Assembly (NCBI GenBank): GCA_029844215.1
Contig: CM056726.1
Coordinates: forward strand, 80,219,548-80,283,547
DNA length: 64,000 nucleotides
Direction of reading: 5' to 3'
Source: Przewalskia tangutica
Taxonomy: Eukaryota > Streptophyta > Magnoliopsida > Solanales > Solanaceae
Of the stretch, positions 1 through 11,564 are shown in pieces. Both the position numbers and the translations under genes were made by a program. The first letter of the stretch is position 1, and the number at the start of each line of letters is the position of its first letter. The notes below the pieces were generated by a model. It ran no database searches and had not been told where the DNA came from. It saw only the letters and a program-made list of their open reading frames with translations.

Positions 1-668
1 GAGTAGAAGTTGGTTAGAACTTCTAAGGGTTGTTTGAGCGGGCCGAGCGCACGAGAGTAGAGCTAAACCTTGCTCAGGATCGACTTTAAACTTGGATAAT
101 TTTGGGCTTATCGAGGTAAATAATCTTGCCACCCTATTGTAATTGGAAATTAGATGTTGTAGTAATATATAGTTGAAGTATACTATATATAGAAGGATAT
201 TAAAGAAGAGAATTGAACTGTAATTACATTGTATAGAAGGATGTTAAAAGGAATTGAATCAGATTTACATAGATCGTATTTACAAGAGACTTGTGTAGTA
301 TTATTGTGAAGTAGAATTGTACACGTCCGTTAGACGTAAACCCCCCGGTTGGCTTGCAGCCTCGGTGCAGGAGGAGATTTGAGTGGTCATGCGGGGAGAG
401 GTCGCCGAATTTTCTCAGAGAATATTCTACGAAGAGATCTCTGAGTTGAGAGACGTTGTATGGCCATTATAGGCGGAAATACTACGAGTAGCGTATTCTA
501 CTTGAAGAGTGGAAAAGGCTAGCAGGTTACTGATCTTGTGAGCGTATTGCTAATTGTCGATAATCGTCGCGAGGTATGTGAACCTCTTCCTATCCTTTCT
601 AGCATGATGTTTTGTAAACTATGTAAGACGGAGACGATACGTGTTAAATGAATTTGGTTGGTTTAAAA

Positions 669-718
669 CATAGGGTGTTATAATAGCTTTATGGGAAGTT
701 AGTTATAACGACTCTATG
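669..718 (+). other. Conserved LTR stem-loop (element A, 5' LTR)
   Basis: The arms CATAGGGTGTTATAA and TTATAACGACTCTATG pair around a loop containing GCTTTATGGGAAGTT. The same 50-bp structure recurs at the corresponding place of almost every LTR in the window. It lies downstream of the TATA box, so it would be in the transcript. Its function is unknown. Confidence 0.75.
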
Positions 719-1339
719 TAGGTAAAAGAATGGTTTATTGATTGAAGAAGTTAAGAGACTTGATTTTGAAAGATAAGAGACTTAACTTAATTGACTTGAT
801 ATAAATTTTGTTGTGAAACCTCATTCGTGAGTAATGAGTACTTGGTTTTAATGAATAATGTTTTACTGATTTCGGGAATAAGAATAAGGGTCGAACAAAC
901 CACTACAGCGCTAATAAAGGAAAATGTATTGACTAATTAATTATATGAAAACCAGTAGAAACCTCCATCTGCATAGAAGCTAAGATGAGACAAAATGATA
1001 TTACATTTCCTAGATCATGGCTGCTTTAATAAGATTGTTATAAACAAGAATAACCTACTCACACATAAGGCATATATTACTCAACTGTTTTAAAAGGAGA
1101 ATTATGTTATTAAAAGATTAAGACTATGAACTATGAAACATTTCGAATGTAAGAAATGTGAATATTTGAAATTAGGCAAACTTGAACTTTTGGAAAAGAA
1201 TGTTGTTACTTGACTTTAAGAAGGAAAGTGTTTTGGTTTAAAAAGAAGGGCATAATGTTACCTTAGTTGTTTTAAAAGGAACATATGGTATTACCTTAAT
1301 CTGTCTTAAAAGAGCGTTTAAATGTTATGACACACGACA

Positions 1340-1760
1340 CCGCTGCTCATGGATAAACCGAATGTATTTCACTCGACTACCGTTCATGGATGAACCGAAT
1401 GTATTTCACTCGACTACCGCGTTCATGGATGAACCGAATGTATTTCACTCGACTACCGCTCATGGGATGAACCGAATGTATTTCACTCGACTACCGCGTT
1501 CACGGGAAGAACCGAATGTATTTCACTTCGACTACCGCTCACGGGATGAACCGAATGTATTTCACTCGACTACCGCTGCATGAGATGAACCGAATGTATT
1601 ACATCCGACTACCGAAGTTCATGAGATGAACCGAATGTATTTCACACGACTATCGAGTCCATGGGATGGACCGAATGTATTCCACACGCTTTCTATACCG
1701 AGTCCATGAGACGGGCCGAATGTATTCCATACGACGCGACACTGGTCCATGACGGGCCGA
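1340..1760 (+). repeat. LTR minisatellite of element A, unit about 39 bp
   Basis: About eleven tandem copies of a unit built on GATGAACCGAATGTATTTCA, each followed by a CGACTACCG segment and a TTCATG segment. Copies at the right end drift towards GAGACGGGCCGAATGTATTC, which resembles the 46-bp repeat of LTR K (57420-57756) on the other strand. Apparent open frames here are only the repeat read through. Confidence 0.9.
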
Positions 1761-2385
1761 GACATGTTATACGTATCACATGATTTATACCTAGATCGCC
1801 GGCAGCGAGGAAGGAGTTCCACGCATGAGGGATGACTTGAGGCGTGAGTCTCGACTTGACGAATCGCTTATATCAGGAACCGTAGTTTTGTTATCATACA
1901 TGTCTCTGCTTTATATAGATCGTTATGATTTCATTTACGATTTTTCGTTTCACATACTTGGTACTTGCCAGATCGACTCCTTCGGTGCCGCGTTCATGCC
2001 GCAGTAGAGGTACACCGGTTGTTGATCCTCGCCATAGGATCACAGCCAACAGACAAGCTCCGCTTTCCGAGGCTTATCTTTTGGTATGTTTCCCTGAGTT
2101 GTAGGTTCTGTACATTCAGGGGTATGGCGGGGCCCTGTCCCGTCATAGGTGTTGTTACATTCTTAGAGGTCTGTAGTATTGTTGTCGGCATGGTTTGTAA
2201 ATGGGATGTAACTGTTCAAACATTTATGTATATATGCAAGAAGGCAACCGTTTTGGTCGGCCTATTTTATTATCTTATCTCTTGTTTCATATCTGTATGT
2301 TTTATATTCCGCTGATTTCTCTGATGTATGACTACTTGGGTGCCCGGGTAAGGCACTACCACGCCCCGAACGGTCGTGACAAAAG

Positions 2386-2396
2386 TGGTATCGAGC
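2386..2396 (+). promoter_or_regulatory. Primer-binding site of element A (initiator tRNA-Met)
   Basis: TGGTATCGAGC starts four bases after the LTR end. It matches the expected TGGTATCAGAGC complementary to the 3' end of plant initiator tRNA-Met, except for a missing A (CAG read as CG). D shows the same missing base and J a related change, while B has the full motif. Confidence 0.85.
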
Positions 2397-2585
2397 GCTT
2401 AATACTGAAAGTGTCTACGCATCGCGTTCTAGTAGAGTCTTGATTATCGATGTGTTGTGCACCACATCTATAATCAGGAGGTTGCAGGACATTTAGGATT
2501 GGTTTCCATTCTTCTCATTCTGAGATCGTGCCTTAGAGATGTGTTATAAGTTGGACCCCTCTGACGTATTTCGTTTTTACCAGTT

Positions 2586-3838
2586 ATGCCTCCGCGCAAG
2601 GAAACCCGGGCTCAGATGGGCAAGGCAGCCGAGGGAGCTGCTAGTATGATACAGAGGAGTACGAGGGCGCAGGCCCGGACATTACCTGAGATAGTGCTTC
2701 AGACGGCGAGTTATGCGACGCCAAATTTCAAAGAGTTTAGAGCCGCAGCAGTGGCTGCTGAGACCACAGTACCTGAGCCTCCAGTCCCACAACCTGGAGC
2801 AGAGGAGTTAGGGTACAAAGAGATGGCCCAATTATTGGCTAGGATAGTGGCAAGGCACGAGGATAGGCTGGACGCAGCAGTTCCAGTAGTACCCATGGTT
2901 CACCAGAGATCGGATAGTTTGAGGTTACGGGACTTTCTGAGTTGTAGCCCGCCAGAGTTCTACGGGTCGAGGCCTGAGGATGATCCGCAGGAGTTCATTC
3001 GACGCCATTCTGACGGATCATGAGAGTGATCAAGGCTTCGGAGACCGAGTCGGTGGTCTTAGGTTCGCATCGGTTGCGTGATACCGCATGATCGTTTGAT
3101 TCGCGAGCCGTCTCGGGAGAGTATGCACTTCCACCGTATGGTACGAAGTTCTCGTGGGCATTTCTTGCACATTTCTTGCCTCCACAGATGAGAAGGGCTC
3201 GCCGACAGATTTTTGACGCGTTGAGGCATACGGGCGACGGTTCGAGTACAATGTGGAGTTTGACTCATTAGCTCAGACGCCCCCGCATTGGTAGCCGACA
3301 TGGAGGACAGAGTGCACCGCTACGTCACCGGGCTCGATGACTACTTGGCAGAGGCTTGTTCGGGTGTAGCTCTTCAGTCGGGCATGGACATTGCCCGCAT
3401 ACAGGCTTATGCACTTGGATGTGAGGAGCGGAGAGGTCGACGGAATGACCGAGATCAGCAGAAGAGGGCCAGGACAGCAGGGTCCTTTGGTAACTTTCGA
3501 GGCGGACCGCCTCAGCAGCAGGTTAGTTATGTACCTCCGCCAAGATGCAGTGGTCCTCCGCGCCTTCGTGGACGCTCGGTATTCGAGCTGGTCAGAGCTT
3601 CAGGGCTTCTGGGTTACAGATATACACGGGTTCTAGCCAGCAGGATTCATGTCCCCCTCAGTGTGCACGATGTGGCAAGCGTCATCCCGGGGAATGTCGC
3701 CTTTCATCGTGCTTGTTTCACTGCGCCGTCGGCCATATAACGAGATCGTGCAAGCGAGGGGTACAAGCGAACGACGCAGCCTACCGGTCATGGCGGGATC
3801 ATCGCCTTACTATGCATGCACTGCAGGCGTGCCTATGA
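2586..3838 (+). pseudogene. gag: gag of element A (frameshifted)
   Basis: This encoded the Gag capsid/nucleocapsid polyprotein that packages retrotransposon RNA into cytoplasmic particles. The ATG at 2586 (MPPRKETRAQ) lies about 190 bases after the primer-binding site and matches the gag starts of the other copies. The N-terminal part is open to 3023 and contains a proline-rich stretch and the conserved FYGSRPEDDPQEFIRR. Frame is then lost through about 3290. The retrotransposon-gag core resumes with MEDRVHRYVTGLDDYLAE, followed by GSFGNFRGG, and a further shift leads to a zinc-knuckle pair near 3640-3760 (CARCGKRHPGEC, then a damaged CLFHCAVGHITRSC). At least three breaks prevent a full product. 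Length fits a plant chromovirus Gag of about 400 residues. Confidence 0.88.
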
Positions 3839-4775
3839 TTAGAGTGGAGCAGATGTTACAGGTATATTCTTACCCCTCTAGAGACTAGTATGCGTTGATG
3901 TTATGGTGAAGTGTTAAGTATTATGTTCAGATAACATTATGTTAAAATTGTGATTAGAAACATGGTTAATTAGAAGGGTAAGTTTGGGGACAGGGAAAGT
4001 GTGAGCCTTAGAGTATGATACGTAGAACCCTTAGACGCGAGCCCATCTTGAGGAAAAGATTTACGTTTGTGTTGACCTTTATCAGAGTGCATAGTATACG
4101 TGGGATATATTTGTGTGATAAGTCCCTGAGTGGTATGAAATGAAAGAGGGTAGTTGAGCTAAGAAGACCACTAGGTTTTCCTGACTTGAGTTGTGAGATT
4201 ATTCCAGATCGAGAAGCAAGAGAGTTCGGCACGACGGAGGGTCGGGTTGAGGACGTATTGCGGGTCAACCCGTGAGTCGGATTAAGGTGGGGCAGTTCGG
4301 GTGGTCCCGCCAGATGGTAGGATCACGAGGGTGCAAAGCCCAAGTTTAGGTAATCGCAGATAAGTTCGTGGATATGTTCGACCAGAATCGGATAGTGAAG
4401 GCCGGGAATGGCCTTAAAGGAGATTGAGGCTAGTAAGATGACCAAGTTTGGAAGTAGTGACTCCAGAGATTTTGGAACCGGCGATGATCAAGTATGGTAC
4501 GATACTAGAAAGAGTTCGGTGTTCGAGAAGGGCACGACGAGTAAGGGAAGAAGTGAACATGTGTTAAGAGAATAGAAGTGATCGCTTTCTTAGGAGTATC
4601 GTTTAGACTTTGGGTGGAAGCTTTTGTGATGTTAGAGGTGATTCCTCGTAGACTTGGATTAAGTATTGGAGCGTGTGTTATTTTGTGGCCATGTGTGGCA
4701 TTGGCAACTTATTTAAGTTAAGAGGAACTTTATCGTTATCCGTCTTGAGAAGGAACATTCAGGACGAATGTTTCT
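3839..4775 (+). other. Non-coding tail of element A where pol would be expected
   Basis: About 0.94 kb between gag and the polypurine tract. I find no protease, RT, RNase H or integrase motif in any frame. The same sequence follows gag in B and C, and parts of it (including the hairpin) occur in D and L, so it is inherited rather than random filler. It contains a small hairpin at 4243-4272. Confidence 0.75.
4243..4272 (+). other. Conserved internal hairpin of the short elements (A)
   Basis: CGGGTTGA and TCAACCCG form an 8-bp inverted repeat around a 14-base loop. The same arms occur in B, C, D and L. It could be a packaging or structural signal; that is inference. Confidence 0.65.
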
Positions 4776-4788
4776 AAGGAGGGGAGAA
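4776..4788 (+). promoter_or_regulatory. Polypurine tract of element A
   Basis: AAGGAGGGGAGAA lies immediately before the 3' LTR start TGTTATACC, the expected plus-strand DNA primer position in reverse transcription. Confidence 0.88.
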
Positions 4789-5151
4789 TGTTATACCCCG
4801 TATTTCCAGAGTATGTACGTGAGGGCGTACGTACAAAATTTTTTAGCCTTAAGTAGGCATAAGGGTCGAAATTTGTGCACAACTAGCAAAAAGAATCGTT
4901 TTCCGACGAAACGTTTTCCAAACTTTGCGAATGGAAAAATACGGCTATGTCATTTATTATTTTTGCGGATTTTTTCCGAGAGATAAAATATTTTGGACCA
5001 ACGAGAGGGTGACTCTTGGCACGTTTTTTGTGCCTTTCTTTTGGTCAAGGGTTAGGTAGGATATTTTGTGTAGTAGATGGATAAGGACACATGGATAAAT
5101 CCTCACCCTACACTTGCACACCACTTGTCTTGATCTTGGCCATTGGTTGGC

Positions 5152-5160
5152 CTATAAATA
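5152..5160 (+). promoter_or_regulatory. LTR TATA box (element A)
   Basis: CTATAAATA followed by CCCCTC, about 360 bases into the LTR. The same CTATAAATACCCC block is present in nearly all LTRs here at a similar depth, which identifies it as the pol II core promoter. Confidence 0.85.
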
Positions 5161-6165
5161 CCCCTCTAATGCAAGACATTTCTTCATCCACACTTGTAAA
5201 AATCCAAGGCAAAAAATCCCTCTCCCTCCCTCTTAAACCTCTCGTCCAAATCACCCTCCTCGAGAGGCCCTTGGCCGAGAAGTACCCCCCTACCTTGAAG
5301 CTCTCGTAAAATACCCCCCCTCCCTTGGTAGAACAATACTTCTCCAAGTATTGTTATTATTCCAAAATACCTTGGCCCATATACCTTATAGTATTCCAAG
5401 GTTACCCCTATACTAAAAGCCCAGAAATATTACTATACTTCCCTTCAGTCACAAAATGAAACCCTAAGGAAATCTTCATAGATGGTTGAAGTATTTGAGT
5501 AGAAGTTGGTTAGAACTTCTAAGGGTTGTTTGGAGCGGGTTGGAGCGCACGGAGTAGGAGCTAAACCTTGCTCAGGATCGACTTTGAACTTGGATAATTT
5601 TGGGCTTATCGAGGTAAATAATCTTGCCCCCCTATTGTAATTGGAAATTAGATGTTGTAGTAATATATAGTTGAAGTATACTATATATAGAAGGATATTA
5701 AAGAAGAGAATTGAACTGTAATTACACTGTATAGAAGGATGTTAAAAGGAATTGAATCAGATTTACATAGATCAGATTTACATGAGACTTGTGTAGTATT
5801 ATCGTGAAGTAGAATTGTACACGCCCGTTAGACGTAAACCCCCCGTGGTTGGCTCAGAGCCTCTGCAGAGAGGAGATTTGAGTGGTCATGCGGAGGTGTC
5901 TGAATTTTCTCAGAGAATATTCTACGAAGAGATCTCTGAGTTGAGAGACGTTGTATGGCCATTATAGGCGGAAATACTACGAGTAGCGTATTCTACTTGA
6001 AGAGTGGAAAAGGCTAGCAGGGTTACAGTACTGTGGAGCGTATTGCTAATTGTCGATAATCGTCGCGAGGTATGTGAACCTCTTCCTATCCTTTCTAGCA
6101 TGATGATTTGTAAACTATGTAGTACGGTGACGCATACGTGTTAAATGAATTTGGTTGGTTTAAAA

Positions 6166-6214
6166 CATAGGGTGTTATAATAGCTTTATGGGAAGTTAGT
6201 TATAACGACTCATG
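6166..6214 (+). other. Conserved LTR stem-loop (element A, 3' LTR)
   Basis: Second copy of the structure at 669-718, with the right arm shortened by one base (GACTCATG against GACTCTATG). Confidence 0.7.
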
Positions 6215-6831
6215 TAGGTAAAAGAATGGTTTATTGATTGAAGAAGTTAAGAGACTTGATTTTGAAAGATAAGAGACTTAACTTAATTGACTTGATATAA
6301 ATTTTGTTGTGAAACCTCATTCGTGAGTAATGAGTACTTGGTTTTAATGAATAATGTTTTACTGATTTGGAATAAGAATAAGGGTCGAACAAACCATCAT
6401 AGCGCTAATAAAGGAAAATATATTGACTAATTAATTATATGAAAACCAAGAGAAACCTCCATCCGCATAAGCTAAGATGAGACAAAATGATATTACATTT
6501 CCTAGATCATGGTCGCTTTAATAAGATTGTTATAAACAAGAATAACCTACTCACACATAAGGCATATATTACTCAACCTGCTTTAAAAGGAGAATTATGT
6601 TATTAAAATATTAAGACTATGAACTATGAAACCTTTCAAAGTAAGAAATGTGAAGATTTGAAATTAGGCAAACTTGAACTTTTGGAAAAGAATGTTGTTA
6701 CTTGACTTTAAGAAGGAAAGTGTTTTGGTTTAAAAAGAAGGGCATAATGTTACCTTAGTTGTTTTAAAAGGAACATATGGTATTACCTTAACTGTCTTTA
6801 AAAAGCGTTTAAATGTTATGACCATCGACAC

Positions 6832-7265
6832 CGCTGCTCACGGGATGAACCGAATGTATTTCACTCGACTACCGTTTATGGGATGAACCGAATGTATTTC
6901 ACTCGACTACCGCGTTCATGGATGAACCGAATGTATTTCACTGACTACCGCGTTCATGGATGAACCGGAATGTATTTCACTCGACTACCGCGTTAGCTGG
7001 ATGAACCGAATGTATTTCACTCGACCACCGCGTTCACGGGATGAACCGAATGTATTTCACTCGACTACCGCGTTCATGAGATGAACCGAATGTATTCCAT
7101 CCGACTACCGAAGTTCATGAGATGAACCGAATGTATTTCACACGACTATCGAGTCCACGGATGGACCGGAATGTATTCCACACGCTTTCTATATCGAGTC
7201 CATGACGGCTGGGAATGTATTCCATACGATGCGACACTGGGTCCATGAGATGGGCCGAGACATGT
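6832..7265 (+). repeat. LTR minisatellite, 3' LTR of element A
   Basis: Same unit of about 39 bp and the same order of variants as at 1340-1760, with different small indels. Both LTRs therefore inherited the array at insertion. Confidence 0.9.
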
Positions 7266-7889
7266 TATACGTATCACATGATTTATACCTAGACTGCCGG
7301 CAGTGAGGAAGAAGTTCCACGGGCATGAAGGATGACTTGAGGGCGTGAGTCTCTGACTTGACGCGGATCGCTTATATTGTGAACCGTAGTTTTGTTATCA
7401 TACATGTCTCTCGCTTTATATAGATCGTTATGATTTCATTTACGATTTTTCGCCACATACTTGGTACTGTTATCGACCTCCTTGGCCGCGTTCATGCCGC
7501 AGTAGAGGTACACCGGTTGTTGATCCTCGCCATAGGATCACACCAGCAGATTGGGAAGCTCCGTTTCTCCGGAGGCTTATCTTTTAGTATGTTTCCCTGA
7601 GTTGTAGGTTCTGTACATTCAGGGGTATGGCGGGGCCCTGTCCCGTCATATGTGTTGTTACATTCTTAGAGGTCTGTAGTACTGTTGTGGGCATGGTTTG
7701 TAAATGGGATGTAACTGTTCAAAAATTTCTGTATATATGCAAGAAGGCAACCGTTTTGGTCGGCCTGTTTTATTATCTTATCTCTTGTTTCATATCTGTA
7801 TGTTTTATATTCCGCTGATTTCTCTGATGTATGACTACTTGGGTGCCCGGGTAAGGCACCAGTCACGGGCCCCGGAACGGGTCGTGACA

Positions 7890-8482
7890 AAAACAATCTA
7901 AGGGAGGGAGTATATTTTTCCTTGGAAATCTCAAGTATGGATGAAGAATAAGTCTTGCACTAAAGGGGTATTTATAGAGAAATCAATGGCCAAGATCAAG
8001 GCAAGTGTGTAGTGAGATCTTGGGACAAGTGTGGGTGCCACAAGCCACTTGTCTAAGCAAGACAAGTGGCTAGCCACTTGGCACACAAAAACGGCCACAA
8101 GCCACTTGTCAACACCATTCGGCCACCCTTGGCCACATGGGGGTGACACGTGTCGCCCCCCTACTCGTCCAAAATATTTCATCTTCCGAAAATATCTGAA
8201 AAGCCAAAAATCTCTAAAACAAAGTGTGCCCCACAAAAAAGTAAATTTCTCCCATGGGCCCCACGTGACCAATTCCGGAAATAAAATTCCATAATTCTAA
8301 TATAATCCAAGAATCCCAAATACCAAATCTGGGAATCCAATTCCCATCAACGAACCTTTTTCCTTCACAAAATCCGGAAACTTTTCCGTCGAAAAATCAC
8401 ATCTTTCATTATTTCCAAAATTAATGTTGTATTCTCGTACGTACGTCCTTACATACATACCCTGGAGCTACGGGGTGTAACA
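7890..8482 (-). mobile_element. 3' LTR of element B, U3-side fragment cut by element A
   Basis: Starts (minus strand) TGTTACACCCCGTAGCTCC at 8482 and runs to the junction with A at 7889/7890. It carries the TATA box on the minus strand at 7969-7977, a G-box palindrome GACACGTGTC at 8145-8154 and a perfect inverted repeat at 8044-8070. It is nearly identical to 13135-13728. The rest of this LTR should lie left of element A, outside the window. Confidence 0.92.
8044..8070 (-). promoter_or_regulatory. U3 palindrome (element B 3' LTR)
   Basis: GCCACTTGTC and GACAAGTGGC form a perfect 10-bp inverted repeat with a 7-base loop, between the TATA box and the G-box. Versions with other loops recur in LTRs G, E and I, which suggests a conserved enhancer or protein-binding element. 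Confidence 0.65.
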
Positions 8483-8495
8483 TTCTTCCCCCCTT
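8483..8495 (-). promoter_or_regulatory. Polypurine tract of element B
   Basis: On the minus strand AAGGGGGGAAGAA precedes the LTR start TGTTACACC. Confidence 0.85.
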
Positions 8496-9430
8496 AGAAA
8501 CATTCGTCCCGAATGTTCCTTCTAAGTCTCTAAACATACGTGCGCCGGTATAGTCTTCACTACTATACTTACGAAACCAATCATGCCATTAATGGCCATA
8601 GTATAACATACGCGCAAAACGCAAATCCAAGCCATCGAGGAATCACCTCTAACATCACAAAAGGTTCCCACCCAAGGTCTAAAGGATACTCCCCCTCGCA
8701 TCTTCACTTCACAAAAGAAATGGTCACTTCCGATCTCTTAACACATGTTCGCTTCCTTTCTTACTCGTCGTACCTTTCTCGTACACCTGAACTCTCTATA
8801 GTACACGTACCGTACTCCAATCATCTCTTCAGTTTCCAAAACCTTTGGAGTCACTACCTCCAAACTTGGTCATCTTACTAGCCTCAAATTCCTTTAAGGC
8901 CATTTCCGGCCTTCACGATCCGATTCTAGTCGAACACATCCGCGAGCTCGTACGATGGTTACCTAAACCTGGGCCTAGCACCCTCGTGACCCTACCACCT
9001 AGCGGGACCACTTCGAACTGACCCCACCTTATTCCGGGCTACGGGTTGACCCGCAATATGGCCTCAACCCGACCCACCGTCGCTACCAACTCTCTCGCTT
9101 CCGATCCGGAACAATCTCACTAATTCACGTCATGAAAGCTACCACTTCCATCTCACACTACCCATGGAATTATCCCACAATATATTTCACGCATACCAAG
9201 TACTTCGACAAAGACCGACCGTAAAATCTTTTACTCAAGACGGCCTTACATCTAAGGTCTCAACTTGTTATAATATTCTAAGGCTTATAATTTCCTTGTC
9301 CCTAAACTTACCTTTTCAACTAACCATGTCCTCTAGATCACAATTTTACACAATGCTATCCAAACATAACACTTAACATAAAATCATCATATCACGCATA
9401 CAAATCTCTAGAGGGTTAAGGATATACCTG
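8496..9430 (-). other. Non-coding 3' internal region of element B
   Basis: Equivalent of 3839-4775 in A. No pol motif is visible on either strand. It contains the conserved hairpin at 9042-9071. A 113-codon open frame on the opposite strand (8540-8881) is shared with C but reflects recent duplication only. Confidence 0.75.
9042..9071 (-). other. Conserved internal hairpin (B)
   Basis: CGGGTTGA/TCAACCCG arms, 14-base loop; same structure as in A. Confidence 0.65.
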
Positions 9431-9439
9431 TAACTACCG

Positions 9440-10688
9440 CTTCACTCTAATCACAGTCCTGCCCTGCAGGGCGCATAGCTAGAGAAGGCGATGAACCAGC
9501 CACTGATCCTGAAGGCTGAGTCGTAACATCCGTGCTACTGGCCTGGACAGCCTCGCAAAATGGCCCCGACGGCCGCAAATATAATGTGCTCCTTGGCGAC
9601 GACACTCCCAAAACGGGTCTACAACATTGACCAAACCGAGGTAGGGTGGCCGATCCGCCAACACCCTACTCCCGAAAACTCAACCCTTAGAGCTATGACC
9701 GCTCCTCAATACTCGACGCCCAAGGCCGCGAGGACCACTCAGATCGGGCGGAGGCGTATAACAAGCCTGCTGCTGAGGCGATCCGCCTCGAAAATTTCCA
9801 AAGGACCCTGTTGTCTTGGCCTTCTTCTGCTGGTATTGGTAAATCCGCCGGTCTCTCCGTTCCTCACACCCAAGTGCATAAGCCTGCATGCGGGCAATGT
9901 TCATGACCGGCTGAAGAGCTACACCCGAGCAACTCTCTGCCAAGTAATCATCGAGCCCCGTGACGTAGCGGTGCACTCTGTCCTCCATATCTACCACTAA
10001 CGCAGGGACATATCGAGCCAACGAGTCGAACTCTACGTTGTACTCCCGAACCGTACGCCCTCGCTCAAAGATCGTAAATCTGTACCTGCGTTTCTCATCT
10101 CGCGAGGCAAGAAATGGCCGAAATGCCTCCGAGAACTCGCCCCAAACACCGAGGCGCATGCTCCTCCCGGGACAGCTCCCACAAATCAAACCAGTCGATT
10201 GCAGTATCACGCAGCCGATGCGAACCTAAGACCACCGACTCGGTCTCCGAAGCCGTGATCACTCATGATCCGTCAGAATCGCTTGATGAACTCCTCGCGA
10301 TCATCCTCGTGCCTCACCCGTAGAACTCGGTGGGTCAGAATCCGTAAAGTCCCGGTCTCAAACTATCCGATCCGGGATGAACTACGCATCGCTGAATCGC
10401 CGTGATCCAAATTTATCTCGCAAGCCGTGCCACGATCCTGGCTAATAACTGGGCCATCTCCTTGTAACCCATCTCTTTTGCTCCACGGTGGGAATGGAGG
10501 CTCAGGTACTGCGGCCTCAGTAGAGACCGTTGTTGCTCTAAACTCTCCTGGGGCTGGTGGCGTCGTAGAATTCGCCGTTTGTAGCACCACCTCAGGTAAA
10601 GACGGGCTCGTGCCTCGTAGCCCTCTCAGCTCTACTCGCAGCCTCCTCTCGCCGCTCGTTCTTCTGGCTCGCTTTCAGCGTGAGGCAT
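9440..10688 (-). pseudogene. gag: gag of element B (frameshifted)
   Basis: Gag polyprotein remnant. The start codon is at 10688 (CAT at 10686-10688), about 180 bases from the primer-binding site and in the same relative place as in A. The longest open part, 10210-9680, carries the retrotransposon-gag signature EYNVEFDSLARYVPAL, then MEDRVHRYVTGLDDYLAE, CEERRDR and GSFGNFRGG. A zinc-knuckle-like segment (ICGRRGHFARL) is near 9540-9620, but cysteines expected on either side are not in frame. Several frameshifts separate the N-terminal part (10590-10363) from the core. Confidence 0.87.
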
Positions 10689-10868
10689 AATCGCATAAAA
10701 GAATACGCCGAGGAGTCCAACTTATAACACACTCTAAGGCACGATCTCGAGTGAGAAGAATGGAAACTAATCCTAAATATCTCGCAGCCTCCGACATATA
10801 GGTGCACAACACGCCGATAATCAAGACTCTACTAGATACGGTATGTATACACTTTCCGAGGACTAACT

Positions 10869-10880
10869 GCTCTGATACCA
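10869..10880 (-). promoter_or_regulatory. Primer-binding site of element B
   Basis: Minus strand TGGTATCAGAGC, a perfect match to the complement of the initiator tRNA-Met 3' end, four bases from the LTR end at 10885. This is the best preserved primer-binding site in the window. Confidence 0.93.
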
Positions 10881-11564
10881 CTTTTGTCACGACCCGATCT
10901 CGGGCCCGAGACTGGTGCCTTACCCCGGGCACCCTAGTGATACAACATCAGAGAAAATCAGCGGAAATAAAAACTTAAACAGGAAACAAGATACAACATA
11001 AGAAAACAGGCTAACCAAAACGGTTACCCTCACGTATATACATATGACCGAACAATTACAATCCTTTACAAACCCTGCCCACAACAAGATTACATGCACT
11101 TAAGAATGTAACAACAACTATGACGACAGGCCCGCCATACCCCTGAATGTACAAGTACCTACAATGACAGGGGACTATACCAAAAGATAAGCCTCCGGAG
11201 AAACGGAGCTTCCCAACGCTGAACTGCGATCCTATGAGCGAGGATCAACAATTGGTGTACCTCTACCTGCGGCATGAACGCAGCCCCCCGAAGGAGGTCA
11301 GTACAACAGGTACCAAGTATGAGAAACTGAAAATACGGTAATAGAATCATAGCAGTCTATATAAAACAGGAGACATGTATGATAACCAAACTACAATACA
11401 CAATATGTAAGAAGTCATGTCAAGTCAGGGACTCACACCCTCAAAATCATCACCCCAAATATAACCAAGGGTCTCACACCCACAATATCAATCATGCCCG
11501 TGGAAATTCCTTCCTCATGGCCGGCAGGCGCCAATGTAATATATATTTACATATATATCATGCA

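Larger units (their letters stand above)
1..2381 (+). mobile_element. 5' LTR of element A (partial)
   Basis: This segment is collinear with 5497-7889, with scattered small indels. It ends GGTCGTGACA immediately before AAAG and the primer-binding site, which fixes the LTR end at 2381. The missing left part would contain U3 and the TATA box, so what remains is R/U5. It includes a stem-loop (669-718) and a minisatellite (about 1340-1760). Confidence 0.93.
1..7889 (+). mobile_element. Element A: gag-only long-LTR Ty3/gypsy retrotransposon, 5' end cut by window
   Basis: Two direct copies of a long LTR (1-2381 and 4789-7889) flank an internal region of about 2.4 kb. That region holds a primer-binding site, a broken gag and a polypurine tract, but no trace of protease, RT, RNase H or integrase. 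This is the layout of a non-autonomous gag-bearing element (TR-GAG type). The first base of the window aligns with about 5497 in the 3' LTR, so roughly 0.7 kb of the 5' LTR is missing to the left. The right end abuts AAAACAATCTAAGG, the same sequence found uninterrupted near 13137-13150, so A was inserted in the 3' LTR of minus-strand element B. The target duplication (probably AAAAC) cannot be confirmed because the left flank is outside the window. Confidence 0.93.
4789..7889 (+). mobile_element. 3' LTR of element A, complete (3.1 kb)
   Basis: Runs from TGTTATACCCCGTA to GGTCGTGACA with the usual TG...CA ends. U3 is short (TATA box at 5152-5160), so most of the LTR is R/U5. The order inside is promoter, A+T-rich transcribed region, stem-loop (6166-6214), minisatellite (6832-7265), then a conserved terminal block. 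It differs from the 5' copy mainly by single-base indels. Confidence 0.95.

Noticed and set aside
1362..1583. Open frame with repeated PNVFHSTTA-like residues
   Set aside because: It is the minisatellite of LTR A read through; the frame shifts between copies and there is no coding signature.
7931..8272. Open frame in the U3 of B, repeated at 13178-13519 and in part in G, E and I
   Set aside because: It lies mainly upstream of the TATA box, overlaps palindromes and promoter motifs, and is interrupted differently in each LTR. Regulatory sequence is the simpler reading.
8540..8881. 113-codon open frame conserved at 13786-14127
   Set aside because: It lies antisense to elements B and C in non-coding sequence; conservation reflects the recent tandem duplication, and it is broken in A and D.
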